A stretch of DNA of 64,000 nt from JAISGQ01 sp964500965 (GCA_964500965.1 CAZCQZ010000003.1:1-64000); one strand, 5' to 3'; shown: positions 25,772 to 36,094, counted from the stretch's first letter. A program made the numbers and translations. Notes: generated from the sequence alone by a model not told the origin.

Positions 25772-27851
25772 TTTTTTCGGACTGCCACAGGTTCCGGAGC
25801 TTCGTCACCGGCAAAGCACGAAGCACCGGCAACACCTAACACAGCCCACACAACCGGAGATTNNNNNNNNNNNNNNNNNNNNNNNNNNNNNNNNNNNNNN
25901 NNNNNNNNNNNNNNNNNNNNNNNNNNNNNNNNNNNNNNNNNNNNNNNNNNNNNNNNNNNNNNCCGGCAAAGCACGAAGCACCGGCAACACCTAACACAGC
26001 CCACACAACCGGAGATTGTAAAGGCAACTGATAGCCGAAAAACGCATGAATCATGTACGCAAACACGACTACAGACATAACGCCTGCGCAACGGCTGATT
26101 TTAGAGTGTCTGACTGTTCGTACCAGCAAGCCTATCAGGAATGTCATAAATGTGCCTAATCCGAATATCCCGTTGCAAATAAGCACGTCAAGGTATTCAT
26201 TGTGCGCTTTGTCAAGCACTTTTCCCTTGAATATTGTTCCCAGCTCTTGACTGAAAATCGTCGAGAAGCGGTCAGGTCCGATTCCGAAAAGGGGATTTTC
26301 TTCAATGAGATGAACTGACCAGGACCATATCTTTCCGCGTGAATTGCCGAATTTGTCATCGAAATTGCCCATAAGTATCTGACCGAATTCGTAAAATGTT
26401 CCGTCTGTTTCGGTCTTTGCCGCAACAATCGCAAGAGCGCACACTGCCACAGCTCCCACAGCCATTGCGCCCCACGAAGCATAACGGACGATTTTGCCGT
26501 TGATTTTATCGGTTTTATCTTTAAACAATGTCAACACGATTCCCACTGCAATCAGCATAACGCCGCCGCACAGGAGCACTTTTCCGATAGTTTCGACAGA
26601 TACCTTTTGCAGATGGTATTTTACAAGGAACAGGTTCAGGCACCAGCCCAAAGCGGAAACTCCGAATCCTATGCAGATTCTTCTGAGACGCTCCATCGAA
26701 TTGCACATAACTATAACCGCAAAAAACGCCGCGCCTATTATCGCAACAATACCGGCATCGGTACGGGTACATCTCTCTCCGAAGGACATGACAAAACAGC
26801 AGGAAAGAGTGAAAATGCCGTATCTGTCCCATTTCGGCAACGCATCAGCCACATACAGAATAACCGCCGTCACAAAACAGATGACCACAATATAGCTGAG
26901 AAGATTTATATTTCCCACCGAGCCGAGGAAATTTGTACCGGCACTTGTTCTGTCCGCCTTTTTCTGATACATTTCAACCAGCCAACGCGGTGTATCAAAG
27001 CCGGTATCGTACAGGTCTATTCCGAAATAGTGCAGAATTGCAACCGCAGATACGGCTGTGCCGCTGATTGTGAGCAGGTAAAGCTTATTCTTTTTGAATA
27101 TCATGCCTCTTGATATTATAAAATACACGGCAATATATAGGGTCTGAATAAACACGCCGTTGTTCCTTTTTTCAAGACCTATAATGCTTTCCATTGGGTT
27201 GTCCGATTGCAGTGCGGAAATTATCATAAAGAACCAGTAAAGCAAAATGGCAATATCCGGCAATGTCATGGACTTTACAAAACGGATAAACACGTTATCG
27301 GCTTTGACTGTTATTTCTTCCGCTCTCGGTGTTCCGAATCTACAGACAGCACCGGTCACAACGGCAAGTGCTGCGGATATACAAAATGCCGTCAATAATA
27401 TTGAAAGTATGCCCGACAACACGCCGAATACTACGCTTGCCAAACATATTAACGCGCATACTGCCGCAACAATCGCGGAAACAAAGCATGCTCTTTTGCA
27501 CACATCGAGTATTACGGGATTGATGCCCTTTCTTGCCGCAATCGTTACCGTTTCGGGAATCCGCCGTGTTGCAGGCTTCGTGCCGTAACTGAGCATCAGA
27601 CAAATTGCGGCGATAATGCAGCCGACTATGGCTATTCCGAAAAACCATTCTTTTTTTGTTATGGTGATGTTATAGTACTTAGCACTTGACGGGTCGTTTT
27701 CATCAAAAACCATATCCATAACAAACGGAAAAAATGCGGTAAGTGCTACGAATAACGCCATTGCCGCTCCGTTCATCATTGTTTTTACAGGATAATATTC
27801 CGTCTGTTCGCTTTTTGACCTTGCCTGAATGTTGTTTTTACTGTTCGCCAT
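25768..27851 (-). CDS. O-antigen ligase-like polytopic membrane protein, interrupted by an assembly gap
   Basis: With the N gap as given, the frame stops at 25836. If positions 25808-25962 are removed as a duplicated contig overlap, the frame reads on to 25768 and ends GDEAPEPVAVRKK, giving about 642 residues and a 4-bp overlap with truA. The protein has a basic N-terminus, about a dozen helices and the Wzy_C/O-antigen ligase hallmark (GIGPDRFSTIFSQE, then DKAHNEYLDVLICNGIFGLG). Such proteins ligate or polymerise lipid-linked glycans outside the membrane. In a Gram-positive it may act on wall or exopolysaccharide. Start: ATG after GGAGG, not the upstream ATG. Confidence 0.82.
25863..25962. 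other. Assembly gap of 100 N
   Basis: Exactly 100 unknown bases. The 55 bases before it (25808-25862) are identical to the 55 bases after it (25963-26017). This looks like two contigs that really overlap and were joined with a fixed-size gap. Confidence 0.97.
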
Positions 27852-27969
27852 ACTGCCCCTCCATGGAAAACGATTTATGTAAAGTATAATGCAGAACAGC
27901 GGAATTTGCAATATGCTGACAAATTTTATTTTCACGTTAACTTTCGTTTTAATTTCTGCCTGAATCTCC

Positions 27970-27997
27970 TTGAAAATGCTATATTATATGTTATAAT
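27970..27997 (+). promoter_or_regulatory. Promoter of metG
   Basis: TTGAAA, a 16-bp spacer and TATAAT preceded by TGT (extended -10). The transcript would start near 28004 and carry metG-tatD-M32 peptidase-rph. Confidence 0.75.
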
Positions 27998-28032
27998 TTA
28001 TTGTAAGCAGCTAACAAATGGAGGAATCACAA

Positions 28033-29982
28033 ATGGAAAACAAAAAGTTTTACATCACCACGCCGATTTATTATCCTTCGGGAAATCCCCACATCGGTCA
28101 CTGCTACACTACCGTTGCATGTGATTCGATTGCCAGATATAAACGAATGCAGGGCTATGACGTTATGTTCCTCACCGGTACCGATGAGCATGGTCAGAAA
28201 ATACAGCAAAAGGCTGCCGACGCAAATAAAACTCCTCAGCAGTATGTTGACGAAATCGTTGCTGTATTTAAAAATCTATGGAGCTTCATGAATGTAAAAT
28301 ATGACCGTTTTATCCGCACCACCGACGATTATCATGTGGAATCGGTGCAGAAAATATTTAAGGCTTTGTATGACAAGGGATATATTTACAAGGGCGCTTA
28401 CGAGGGCAAATACTGCACTCCCTGCGAAAGCTTCTGGACCGAAACGCAGCTCGTTGACGGCAAATGTCCCGACTGCGGCAGAGATGTTATTGACGCCAAG
28501 GAGGAAGCCTATTTCTTCAGAATTTCCGATTTTGCCGACAGACTTGAGGATTTGCTTCTCAACACCGATTATCTCCGTCCCAAGACCCGTGCCACAGAGC
28601 TTGTAAACAACTTCATACGCTGTGAGGGCGGTTTGCAGGACCTTTGCGTTTCCAGAACTTCCTTTACCTGGGGCGTTCCCGTTACCTTTGACGAGAAGCA
28701 CGTTATCTACGTCTGGATTGACGCCCTTTCAAACTACATCACCGCTCTCGGCTACGAAAACGGCAAGTACAACGATTACGACAAGTTCTGGCCTGCCGAC
28801 GTCCACATGGTCGCAAAAGACATAATGCGTTTCCACGCCATAATCTGGCCTGCGATTCTCATGGCTCTTGAGCTTCCTCTGCCCAAGCATCTCGCCGTTC
28901 ACGGCTGGATTACCTTTAACGGTCAGAAGATGAGCAAATCAAAGGGCAATGTTGTTGACCCCTTTGTACTCGGTGAGCGTTACGGCGCAGATGCAATCCG
29001 TTATCACATTATGCGTGAAATGGCACTCGGCGCAGACAGCTCATTCTCAAACGAGGTCATGATTAACCGCATAAATTCAGACCTTGCTAACGGTTTGGGC
29101 AATCTTGTATCCCGTACTGTTGCCATGGTTGTAAAATATTTCGACGGCAAGCTCCCCACCGACAGGGCTGCCGGTGAGTTTGACGATGATTTTATTGCCG
29201 AAATGACCTCTTTGCGCTCAAGCGTTGACGGCTTTGTTGAGGAAACACAGCTTTCAAACGCACTTGCCGAAATATTCAAGCTGGTTTCAAGAGCCAACAA
29301 ATATATTGACGAAACCATGCCCTGGGTGCTCGCAAAGGACGAAGCAAACAAGCCAAGACTTGCAAGCGTTCTGTACAATCTTCTTGAGGGAATCAGAATT
29401 GTTTCTACCCTCCTCTGCCCCTTTATGCCCACCACCATGCCGATTGTTTTCAATCAGATTGGTGCAGGCGACGAACACACCACCTATGAAGCTGCAGGTA
29501 AATACGGTGTTCTTCCTGCCGATGTTCAGGTGAACAAGGGTGACATTATTTTCAAGAGAATCGACATTGAAAAGGAAATCGAAGAACTTAACGCAATGAT
29601 TAAAAACAACGAGCCTACCGAGGAGGAGCTTAAAGCGGCTGAGCTGGCAGACATAGCAAAAATCGGCATTGACGATTTTGCCGCCGTTGACCTGAGAATC
29701 GCGAAAATCGAAGCTTGTGAGCCCGTAAAGAGAGCTAAAAAGCTTTTGAAACTTACTCTTAATGACGGCACAGGCTGTCCCAGAACTGTCGTAAGCGGTA
29801 TTGCTCAATGGTACAAGCCGGAGGACCTTATCGGTCACTCTGTCGTTATTGTGGCAAATCTCAAGCCCGCAAAGCTCTGCGGCGTTGAAAGCAACGGTAT
29901 GATACTCTGCGCCGATGTTGCCGCGGACGATGTACGTGTGATTTTCGTTGACGGCATGAAGCCCGGCTCAAAGGTGAGATAA
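28033..29982 (+). CDS. metG: Methionyl-tRNA synthetase
   Basis: 649 residues. Class I synthetase: HIGH at residues 20-23, KMSKS at 299-303, and the zinc-knuckle cysteines CTPC and CPDC between about 128 and 150. The C-terminal 105 residues are a fused EMAP/Trbp111 tRNA-binding domain (FAAVDLRIAKIEACEPV, GIAQWYKPEDLIG). The ATG is 8 nt after GGAGG; an in-frame ATG 15 nt upstream lacks a site. The stop overlaps the tatD start (TAATG). Confidence 0.98.
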   Translation: MENKKFYITTPIYYPSGNPHIGHCYTTVACDSIARYKRMQGYDVMFLTGTDEHGQKIQQKAADANKTPQQYVDEIVAVFKNLWSFMNVKYDRFIRTTDDYHVESVQKIFKALYDKGYIYKGAYEGKYCTPCESFWTETQLVDGKCPDCGRDVIDAKEEAYFFRISDFADRLEDLLLNTDYLRPKTRATELVNNFIRCEGGLQDLCVSRTSFTWGVPVTFDEKHVIYVWIDALSNYITALGYENGKYNDYDKFWPADVHMVAKDIMRFHAIIWPAILMALELPLPKHLAVHGWITFNGQKMSKSKGNVVDPFVLGERYGADAIRYHIMREMALGADSSFSNEVMINRINSDLANGLGNLVSRTVAMVVKYFDGKLPTDRAAGEFDDDFIAEMTSLRSSVDGFVEETQLSNALAEIFKLVSRANKYIDETMPWVLAKDEANKPRLASVLYNLLEGIRIVSTLLCPFMPTTMPIVFNQIGAGDEHTTYEAAGKYGVLPADVQVNKGDIIFKRIDIEKEIEELNAMIKNNEPTEEELKAAELADIAKIGIDDFAAVDLRIAKIEACEPVKRAKKLLKLTLNDGTGCPRTVVSGIAQWYKPEDLIGHSVVIVANLKPAKLCGVESNGMILCADVAADDVRVIFVDGMKPGSKVR

Positions 29983-30755
29983 TGAATTTGAAAATCTTTG
30001 ACAGTCATGCTCATTATGACAGTGAGCGTTATGACGAGGACAGAGATGCTGTACTGTCGCAGATGCCGCAAAACGGCATCTGCGCAGTTGTAAACTGCGC
30101 CTCCGATGTCGATTCCGCTTGTAAATCAATTTGTCTTGCGGAAAAATATCCGTTTATCTATGCCGCTGTCGGTGTTCACCCCCACGAAGCCGAGGCTGTT
30201 GCGGATAATTATTTAAGTGTTCTGAAAGAGCTTTCAAAGCATGAGAAGGTTGTAGCTATCGGTGAAATCGGTCTTGATTATCACTACGATTTTTCTCCGA
30301 GAGACATTCAGAAAAAGGTATTTTGTGAGCAAATCGAACTTGCGAAAGAGCTTAATCTGCCCGTGATTCTTCACGACAGAGACGCTCACGGCGATATGTA
30401 CGAAATTCTTGAAAATCTGCGTCCGCAAAAAGGCGTTATGCACTGTTTCTCCGGCAGTGTTGAGCTTATGAAGCAATCGGTAAAGCTGGGGCTTTATATC
30501 GGTCTTGGCGGTGCGGTCACTTTTAAAAACGCAAGAGTTCCTCTTGAAGTCGCACAGGCTGTTCCTCTTGACAGGCTTCTGCTTGAAACCGACGCGCCCT
30601 ATATGACCCCTGTTCCCTACCGTGGTGAGCGCAACAATTCAAAATATATTTCGCTTGTTGCCGAAAAAATCGCGGAGGTACGCGGCATTACCGCCGATGA
30701 GGTTTGTGCCGCCGCAAAAGAAAACGCAAAGCGTTTGTTTAATTTAAGCTTTTGA
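29982..30755 (+). CDS. tatD: TatD family metal-dependent hydrolase
   Basis: 257 residues. TIM-barrel amidohydrolase with metal ligands in FDSHAHYD, GVHPHEA, AIGEIGLDYHYD, HDRDAH, MHCFSGS and the Asp of LETDAPYMTP. Acts as a Mg-dependent DNase in studied members. Its coupling to metG is a widespread Firmicutes arrangement. Confidence 0.95.
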   Translation: MNLKIFDSHAHYDSERYDEDRDAVLSQMPQNGICAVVNCASDVDSACKSICLAEKYPFIYAAVGVHPHEAEAVADNYLSVLKELSKHEKVVAIGEIGLDYHYDFSPRDIQKKVFCEQIELAKELNLPVILHDRDAHGDMYEILENLRPQKGVMHCFSGSVELMKQSVKLGLYIGLGGAVTFKNARVPLEVAQAVPLDRLLLETDAPYMTPVPYRGERNNSKYISLVAEKIAEVRGITADEVCAAAKENAKRLFNLSF

Positions 30756-30766
30756 GGTGACTGAAA

Positions 30767-32266
30767 ATGACAGTAAAAGAAGCATTAAAAAAATTCAGAG
30801 AAATAGAGTTTAAAATTCACGCTCTCAACCACGCCATGGGCGTACTCAGCTATGATGCGTCCACCGGCGCACCTACAGCCGGTGCGGAAAATCGCAGCAA
30901 CACCATGGCATATCTTTCGGGCTTGATTTATGACCTTTCAGGTGAAGAAAGCGTTTCAATTGCCCGTTTTCTCCTTGAAAACAAGGAGGAGCTTTCATAC
31001 CGTGAGCTTCGTGAGGTTACGGTATTCATGAGGGATATTGACTATATTTCCAGCATTCCGAAAGACGAATATCAGGAATACATAATACTTATAAACGAAT
31101 CGGACAACGCCTGGAAAAAGGCAAAGAACGACAACGATTTTGATTCTTTTTGTCCTTATTTGCAGAAAATTTTTGATACAAACCGCCGCTTTGCTCAGTA
31201 TTATAAGCCCAATGAAAATCCCTATAACGTTATGCTCGGTCAATACGAACATGGTCTGAGCACTGCGGTCGTTGATAACTTTTTCGATACTCTGCGCAAA
31301 AAGCTGGTGCCGGTCATCAAGGCAATCGGCGAAAAAAAGCAGTTTGATTTTCCGTTTATGCACAAGGCTTACCCCGTTGACAAACAGCGTGAATTTTCCG
31401 ATTATCTCATGAAAACCATGGCAATTGACCGCGAACGCTGTTCTATCCGCGAAACCGAGCACCCCTTTACAACCAATTTCTGCCCCGATGACGTTCGCAT
31501 TACCACTCATTACTATGATGATTTTACAAGCTCCATGTACTCTGTTATTCACGAGGGCGGTCATGCTCTCTATGAGCTTGGTATCAGCAACGACCTGACT
31601 GCAACATATCTTGCCGGCGGCGCATCTATGAGCATTCACGAAAGTCAATCCAGACTTTATGAAAACATAATCGGCAGAAGCGAAGCTTTCTGCAATTTAA
31701 TATTCCCGGAAGCAAAAAGATTGTTTCCCGAACAGCTTGAAGATGTCACAGCTCATGAGTTTTATCTCGCCGTCAACAAAAGTGAGCCGTCACTTATCAG
31801 AACAGAAGCGGACGAGCTTACATATCCTCTGCATATTATGGTGCGTTATGAGCTTGAAAAGCAGATGTTTGCAGGCGAAATTACCGCAAAGGATTTGCCT
31901 GCGGCATGGAACGCGAAATACAAAGAATATCTCGGCATTGACGTTCCCGACGATGCGAAAGGCGTTCTTCAGGACACCCACTGGGGCAGCGGTCTTATAG
32001 GCTATTTCCCCTCTTACGCTCTCGGCTCTGCCTACGGTGCGCAGATTGTGGCAAAGATGCGTGAGGATATTGATATTGACGCTCAAATTGCATCAGGCTC
32101 ATTAAAGGGTATCAACGACTGGCTCACCGAGCATATCTATCAGTACGGCAGTCTTTATGAGCCTGCGGAGCTTTTGGAAAAGTGCGCAGGCGCACCTTTT
32201 GACCCGAATTTCTACGTTGATTATCTCACCGATAAATACAGAAAAATATACGACCTTGACATTTGA
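30767..32266 (+). CDS. M32 family metallocarboxypeptidase
   Basis: 499 residues, full-length carboxypeptidase Taq family. Zinc site HEGGHALYELG (HExxH) about residue 263, followed by ESQSRLYEN with the third ligand Glu; DVRITTHY lies before it and GYFPSYALGSAYGAQ near the end. It trims C-terminal residues of peptides in the cytosol. AGGTGA precedes the ATG, 11 bp after tatD. Confidence 0.95.
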   Translation: MTVKEALKKFREIEFKIHALNHAMGVLSYDASTGAPTAGAENRSNTMAYLSGLIYDLSGEESVSIARFLLENKEELSYRELREVTVFMRDIDYISSIPKDEYQEYIILINESDNAWKKAKNDNDFDSFCPYLQKIFDTNRRFAQYYKPNENPYNVMLGQYEHGLSTAVVDNFFDTLRKKLVPVIKAIGEKKQFDFPFMHKAYPVDKQREFSDYLMKTMAIDRERCSIRETEHPFTTNFCPDDVRITTHYYDDFTSSMYSVIHEGGHALYELGISNDLTATYLAGGASMSIHESQSRLYENIIGRSEAFCNLIFPEAKRLFPEQLEDVTAHEFYLAVNKSEPSLIRTEADELTYPLHIMVRYELEKQMFAGEITAKDLPAAWNAKYKEYLGIDVPDDAKGVLQDTHWGSGLIGYFPSYALGSAYGAQIVAKMREDIDIDAQIASGSLKGINDWLTEHIYQYGSLYEPAELLEKCAGAPFDPNFYVDYLTDKYRKIYDLDI

Positions 32267-32279
32267 AAGGACTGACACC

Positions 32280-32984
32280 ATGAGATTTGACGGAAGAAAT
32301 CAAAGCGAACTGCGCAAGGTTGAGATAATCCCCGATTTCACCGAAACCTCCGGCGGCTCGGTGCTTATTAACTGGGGCAACACCAGAGTTATTTGCACCG
32401 CTATGCTTGAAGTCGGCACAATGCCCTTTTTGAAGGACACCGGTAAGGGTTGGCTTACCGCCGAATACGCCATGCTTCCGGCTTCCACTCCGAATCGTAA
32501 ACATCGTGAAACCGGCAAGCCCGACGGAAGAAGCACGGAAATCAAGCGGCTTATCGGCAGAAGCCTGAGAAACGCCGTAGATTTTGAAGCATTGGGTGAA
32601 AATACAATTTGGATTGACTGTGACGTTATTCAGGCTGACGGAGGCACTCGCACCGCTTCCATTACCGGTGCTTATGTTGCGCTGAAACTTGGAATCAAAA
32701 AGTGGCTCAAGCTGGGGATTATCGAAAAAGACCCCATAATTCATCAAATCGCCGCCGTTTCTGTGGGTATTTCAAAGGATTCCCCCATTGTTGACCTTTG
32801 CTATGCGGAGGATTCAACTGCCGACGTGGACATGAATCTTGTCATGAATGAAGCAGGAGAATTTATTGAGGTACAGGGCACCGGTGAGGGACGTTCTTTC
32901 AGCCGCTCCGAGCTTGACAAGCTGCTGGAGCTTGGCAAAAACGCCATTCGTGAGCTTATGAATATTCAAAACAGCGTTTTGTAG
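32280..32984 (+). CDS. rph: Ribonuclease PH
   Basis: 234 residues. Phosphorolytic 3' exoribonuclease that trims tRNA 3' ends. MRFDGRNQSELRKVEI at the start, LTAEYAMLPASTPNRKHRE, the phosphate-binding RSLRNAVD, and IDCDVIQADGGTRTASITGAYVA are diagnostic. The ATG follows AAAGGA, 13 bp after the peptidase stop. The upstream in-frame sequence overlaps that gene and is not protein-like. Last gene of the metG transcript. Confidence 0.97.
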   Translation: MRFDGRNQSELRKVEIIPDFTETSGGSVLINWGNTRVICTAMLEVGTMPFLKDTGKGWLTAEYAMLPASTPNRKHRETGKPDGRSTEIKRLIGRSLRNAVDFEALGENTIWIDCDVIQADGGTRTASITGAYVALKLGIKKWLKLGIIEKDPIIHQIAAVSVGISKDSPIVDLCYAEDSTADVDMNLVMNEAGEFIEVQGTGEGRSFSRSELDKLLELGKNAIRELMNIQNSVL

Positions 32985-32990
32985 TTATAT

Positions 32991-33030
32991 GTAAAAATCC
33001 CACTGAGAACATTTTCTCAGTGGGATAAAA
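32991..33030. terminator. Bidirectional terminator between rph and the XRE regulator
   Basis: The 12-bp stem TCCCACTGAGAA / TTCTCAGTGGGA has a 4-nt loop. It has A5 on the left (a T5 tail for the minus-strand gene) and a weaker T-rich tail on the right. Confidence 0.87.
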
Positions 33031-33031
33031 T

Positions 33032-33742
33032 TTATTTCTTTTTCGGCGGCTCTGCGCCCATTCGGGCTTCCGCAGACCTTACAAGATTCAGCAGTGACGG
33101 AGCAAACAACGGAAATGCCTTTTGCAGGGATTCCTCGGAAATATTCAAAACATCGGGATTTTCAAAGCCCTCAAGCTGTTCCACGTCCTTGCCGCTTGCC
33201 AAAATCGCTATCTTGCCCTCAAGCACTTCCATAGATGCACTTGACAACGCTTTTGACATTCCCTCGTTAACCTGGAAGAAGCTCTTTGAATTTTTCTGAT
33301 TTGAAAAATACATGATGCGGAACATCTTGTATACGGCAAGCATCAGGTAAGCCGAAATTTCACTGGTCAAAGCCTTACATTTTGCCTGCTGGAGCATGGA
33401 AAACAGAATGTTAAGGGAATTCGCGATAATCTTCTTGTTGAGTATGGGAACAGGTGAGCCGAGATATTTCTTATCATCTGCCGCAGATGCCTCCGGTTCG
33501 GGAATGTCATCAACAGTCAGCATTGCTCCGTTCCTGTCTGTAGAACGTCCGAGAAGATAATCACAGGAAACGCCGTAAAAATCCGCACAGTGAACAAGAA
33601 AATCAAGACCGCATTCTCTTATTCCTCTTTCATAATGTGACAGCAATGCCTGAGATATACCCAGCGCACTTGCCGCTTGTTTTTGTGTCAACTTGCGTTC
33701 TGTACGCAAAAGTGTTATAATCCTTGGGAAGCTGTCGTTCAC
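33032..33742 (-). CDS. XRE-family helix-turn-helix regulator
   Basis: 236 residues with a GTG start, 9 nt after AAAGGAG. Residues 8-65 form a Cro/C1-type HTH (LTQKQAASALGISQALLSHYERGIR, then FYGVSCDYLLGRS). The remaining part is an alpha-helical domain of unknown type. This architecture is common in clostridia, where it may sense a ligand or partner. The target is unknown. The promoter at 33775-33803 could be autoregulated, but no operator palindrome is obvious. Confidence 0.88.
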   Translation of the reverse strand: MNDSFPRIITLLRTERKLTQKQAASALGISQALLSHYERGIRECGLDFLVHCADFYGVSCDYLLGRSTDRNGAMLTVDDIPEPEASAADDKKYLGSPVPILNKKIIANSLNILFSMLQQAKCKALTSEISAYLMLAVYKMFRIMYFSNQKNSKSFFQVNEGMSKALSSASMEVLEGKIAILASGKDVEQLEGFENPDVLNISEESLQKAFPLFAPSLLNLVRSAEARMGAEPPKKK

Positions 33743-33774
33743 TCATTACATCTCCTTTTTTTGGGTGCTTTAGA

Positions 33775-33803
33775 ATAATATCATAAACGGAGAGTAATTT
33801 CAA
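33775..33803 (-). promoter_or_regulatory. Promoter of the XRE regulator
   Basis: On the minus strand TTGAAA and TATTAT are separated by 17 bp, about 30 bp upstream of the GTG start. Confidence 0.65.
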
Positions 33804-33840
33804 CAAATATTTACACCTTTAGCGAATTGAGGACAAATTT

Positions 33841-34533
33841 ATGAAAACATACCAAATTCACTTCATCAGACATGGCATTATTGACGGAAATTTATACGGA
33901 CAGTATATCGGCTCTACCGACCAACCCCTTTCAACGGTCGGTGTCGAAAGACTGAAACTGCTCTCCGAAAACTGCGAATATCCCGGTGCAGGTGCTTTTA
34001 TTACAAGCCCCATGAAAAGATGTACCGAAACCCTTTCTATTCTTTACCCCGATGCAAAGCCCATTGTTATTAACGAATTTCGCGAAATCTGCTTTGGCGA
34101 ATTTGAGGGAAAATCCGCCGATGATTTAAAGGACAACAAATGGTTTTCCGAATGGATAAACGCCGGCGGAACAGATGCTCCTCCGGGCGGTGAATCTGCT
34201 GCGGACTTTGCCGCCCGTGTATGCGAAGCCTTTGAAATGACTGTCGCAGGACTTATGAAAACCGGCATTACAAGCACGGTTATTGTCGCTCATGCAGGCA
34301 CTATTATGACTATTCTCAGCCGCTACGGACTTCCTCAGGCGCCTATGAGCGATTGGCTCATGGACGGCGGCTGTGGATATTCCGTGCGCATTCACCCCCA
34401 GCTTTGGACAAGCGGCAGAGTCTTTGAGGTTTACGACACTCTGCCCCATGACCTTATCCCGGACGAGGAACAGGAACGCCTGTACGAAATCGGCAGAGAG
34501 GCTGCGGATAAAACCGGCGAAGCCGAAGAATAA
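33841..34533 (+). CDS. Histidine phosphatase family protein
   Basis: 230 residues. Branch-1 histidine phosphatase: FIRHGIIDGN with the phospho-accepting RHG, TSPMKRCTETLSIL, a catalytic Glu in REICFGEFEGK, and VAHAGTIMTIL with the second His. Similar to alpha-ribazole phosphatase (CobC) and broad-specificity phosphatases. No cobalamin genes are near, so the substrate is open. Confidence 0.88.
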   Translation: MKTYQIHFIRHGIIDGNLYGQYIGSTDQPLSTVGVERLKLLSENCEYPGAGAFITSPMKRCTETLSILYPDAKPIVINEFREICFGEFEGKSADDLKDNKWFSEWINAGGTDAPPGGESAADFAARVCEAFEMTVAGLMKTGITSTVIVAHAGTIMTILSRYGLPQAPMSDWLMDGGCGYSVRIHPQLWTSGRVFEVYDTLPHDLIPDEEQERLYEIGREAADKTGEAEE

Positions 34534-34673
34534 ATTTTATTTTTACCATAATTTTGCTGAAATTACTTCGTATTTATCGCTAATAATAATTCTGAAATCA
34601 GTGTAATTGCCGATTTCATCAGTGCTGATTTCGGTTATTCGGAATCGGTATAATAAATACGGAGGCTATGCAT

Positions 34674-35357
34674 ATGAAAAAAATCATCTGCGCTTTAATA
34701 GCTGTCATGCTTCTTGCCATGTTGACTGCCTGCGGCTGCTCTACCGATGCAAACGTGGAGGGTGAAGCCGGTGACAACGGCAGAATGTATAATGACAGCA
34801 CTTATGACGGCAACAACAATAATGATACTATTGACGGAAACACCATCGAAGGCGGTGCTTCTGCCGGATTTGACATCTACGGAAGTACCGACGATGACAT
34901 GGGAATAACAAATTCCACCACCGGTACTACCGCAAACGACAGCAGAAGAAAAACTTCATCAAACGAGAAAGGCGAGCTTTTACAGCTCGCCTCACTTGTA
35001 GGTGCGAATGATTTTAAGGTTATCGAAACTCTCGGTGAGGGGGACCCATATACCATAATTGACGGCAATGTGGCTATTGTTAAAAGCAGATCCTATTCCC
35101 TGCCGATTTTCGGTGAAGATGAAACGGTTGTATTAAATTTCGGTACAGACGGTCTTGTCAGCCGAATTGAGCTTTTCCCCGATTATGCGCCCCTTGTATG
35201 GTGTACGAGAATTTCCGAAGACTACGGTGCTATAGACAAGGTAAGCTCAAACGGGCTTGATTACGATTACTATGCCCTTTGGCGCGACGAAAACAATGCG
35301 GTAGAGCTGATTTGTCAGGGCGGCAGAATGAACGTGCAAATAACCGAAATTCCCTAG
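34674..35357 (+). CDS. Putative lipoprotein
   Basis: About 227 residues. Signal peptide MKKIICALIAVMLLAMLTACG with the lipobox LTAC, so it is probably lipid-anchored on the cell surface. Next comes a long Asn/Asp/Gly/Thr-rich linker (about 22-100), then a folded C-terminal part of about 120 residues that I do not recognise. Chosen ATG is 8 nt after GGAGG; the ATG six bases earlier is too close. The stop overlaps by 3 bp with the stop of the convergent membrane protein gene. Confidence 0.75.
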   Translation: MKKIICALIAVMLLAMLTACGCSTDANVEGEAGDNGRMYNDSTYDGNNNNDTIDGNTIEGGASAGFDIYGSTDDDMGITNSTTGTTANDSRRKTSSNEKGELLQLASLVGANDFKVIETLGEGDPYTIIDGNVAIVKSRSYSLPIFGEDETVVLNFGTDGLVSRIELFPDYAPLVWCTRISEDYGAIDKVSSNGLDYDYYALWRDENNAVELICQGGRMNVQITEIP

Positions 35358-36094
35358 CTGTAAAGGTGAGGGCCGACTATACTCAACAGCGCGAACAGCA
35401 GATTGAACAAGGCAAGTGAGCCGACCGGTGCCCAAACTGAGTCGGTTTTTTCATACGACCAGCAGGCAAGAAGATGAATCGGCAGTCGCAAAGCATACAA
35501 TATCAAAACCGTAACTGCGTTATCTCTCCACAGAATATCAAAGCCGGACACCGCCAGCAAAAGCAATGATACCGCTAAATATGCAAGCCACGGTCGTTTA
35601 CTGCATATGGGCGCAAAGCACGGCGCGTAGAACAATCCGCTTATTGCGACAGGTGAAAAAACCGCAACGGCAAAAGTCCCGAAAATGTGATTTGCAGCCA
35701 CTGCATCTGATGCGCTCATCATTACTTCAAAATTTGTCAGAGGAAATGTATAATGCATCGTTATAAAGCCGAACAGCCGTGCCTCCAGCACCGCAACCGA
35801 AATCATGAGTCCGCAGGCAATCAGCAGGGTATATACAAAATTTTTCTTTTTCCTTCGTGCGTAGTAATATGAGCTTTTAAAATGCTCTTTCAGCAATATT
35901 ACCATAACGACGGCATTTAACAGATAATAGATGCACTCAATCCAGGACAGAATTGATGTGTTGCTCCACAGTCCATATGCAAGAAACGGTATTGCAAAGG
36001 GCACAAATATAAACGCCATAAACCAGTAAATATATATCGCAATAATATGACCTGTGTTTATGCGGTTATACATCAGCGGAAACAGCTTTTTCAC
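35354..36094 (-). CDS. Polytopic membrane protein, possibly CPBP-like
   Basis: About 246 residues, seven or eight hydrophobic helices. The C-terminal segment (LACWSYEKTDSVWAPVGSLALFNLLFALL) recalls the last conserved helix of CPBP (Abi/CAAX protease-related) proteins. But the EExxR and FxxxH zinc/active motifs are not seen, so it may be a degenerate relative or an unrelated protein. Start: GTG 8 nt after AAAGGGG; another GTG 9 nt upstream is too near the site. Confidence 0.6.
   Translation of the reverse strand: MKKLFPLMYNRINTGHIIAIYIYWFMAFIFVPFAIPFLAYGLWSNTSILSWIECIYYLLNAVVMVILLKEHFKSSYYYARRKKKNFVYTLLIACGLMISVAVLEARLFGFITMHYTFPLTNFEVMMSASDAVAANHIFGTFAVAVFSPVAISGLFYAPCFAPICSKRPWLAYLAVSLLLLAVSGFDILWRDNAVTVLILYALRLPIHLLACWSYEKTDSVWAPVGSLALFNLLFALLSIVGPHLYS

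Noticed and set aside
25836..25862. In-frame stop for the O-antigen ligase-like protein within the gap flank
   Set aside because: It comes from the duplicated contig end. When the overlap is collapsed the frame reads to 25768.
25808..26017. Direct repeat taken as a mobile-element target duplication
   Set aside because: 55 bp is too long for a target duplication, and the pair flanks only the N gap. An assembly overlap explains it.
35354..36094. Firm call as a CPBP intramembrane protease
   Set aside because: The glutamate and histidine motifs of that family are not visible. Only the last helix is similar.
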